Assembly (NCBI GenBank): GCA_963721725.1
Contig: CAVRLX010000028.1
Coordinates: 1-16,581, forward strand
Direction: 5' to 3'
Length of the DNA: 16,581 nucleotides
Origin: RI-153 sp963721725
GTDB taxonomy: Bacteria; Chloroflexota; Anaerolineae; Caldilineales; Caldilineaceae
Of this stretch, positions 16,556 to 16,581 are shown one piece after another (positions within the stretch are counted from its first letter, which is position 1; each line of letters begins with the position of its first letter). The notes under the pieces are model-generated. The model was given only the letters and a program-made list of their open reading frames with translations. It was not told the DNA's origin and ran no database searches. The position numbers and the translations under genes were made by a program.

Positions 16556-16581
16556 CCAATAGAGGACGTACGCACCTAACC

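Noticed and set aside
1..16581. CRISPR array, tRNA, rRNA, transposase or integrase
   Set aside because: No regularly spaced repeats, cloverleaf-like sequence or recombinase motifs were seen on either strand by reading.

Overview
The window reads as a chromosomal segment of a fairly GC-rich, probably free-living bacterium. The gene set suggests Chloroflexota of the Anaerolineae/Caldilineae/Ardenticatenia type: a ~1000-residue UPF0182 membrane protein, a CHAT protein with Thr/Pro-rich linker and TPR tail, a bacterial FmdE-family protein, TrmI with a C-terminal extension, and a Cys-rich two-CCG Fe-S oxidoreductase. This taxonomic reading rests on recognised protein families only; no rRNA or tRNA is present to confirm it.

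Layout, left to right. 1-989: 3' part of an Fe-S oxidoreductase gene (+). 991-1228: intergenic region with a long imperfect inverted repeat. 1229-1438: a 69-residue unknown protein (+), closed by a strong rho-independent terminator. 1630-3414: a putative HEXXGH zinc metallopeptidase (+) with its own promoter. It converges, with overlapping stop codons, on 5785-3411 (-), a CHAT protease / single transmembrane helix / Thr-Pro linker / TPR protein. 5942-7081: enolase-superfamily enzyme (+), divergent from the CHAT gene. 12163-7314 (-): UPF0182, YaeQ, a 128-residue unknown, and an FmdE-family protein, all co-directional. 12328-14386 (+): a nucleotidyltransferase-like gene with an apparently leaderless promoter, then a GT4-type glycosyltransferase 9 nt later. 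15358-14392 (-): tRNA m1A58 methyltransferase TrmI. 15565-16555 (+): a lipoprotein built of two related repeats.

Seven of the thirteen genes are broken by single-base frame changes, nine in total and eight of them extra bases, mostly in short homopolymers. Removing them restores conserved motifs, for example the TrmI SAM-binding loop and the ESCTG motif of the Fe-S protein. Each repaired gene then has a length divisible by three. I treat them as sequencing or assembly errors and annotate each gene as one unit.

No mobile element, CRISPR array or classical defence locus was found. The most unusual pieces are the membrane-spanning CHAT-TPR protein, which looks like a receptor with an internal protease, and the neighbouring metalloprotease with an M49-like HEXXGH zinc site. 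Other points of note are a large dyad upstream of the FmdE-family gene and the leaderless extended -10 promoter.
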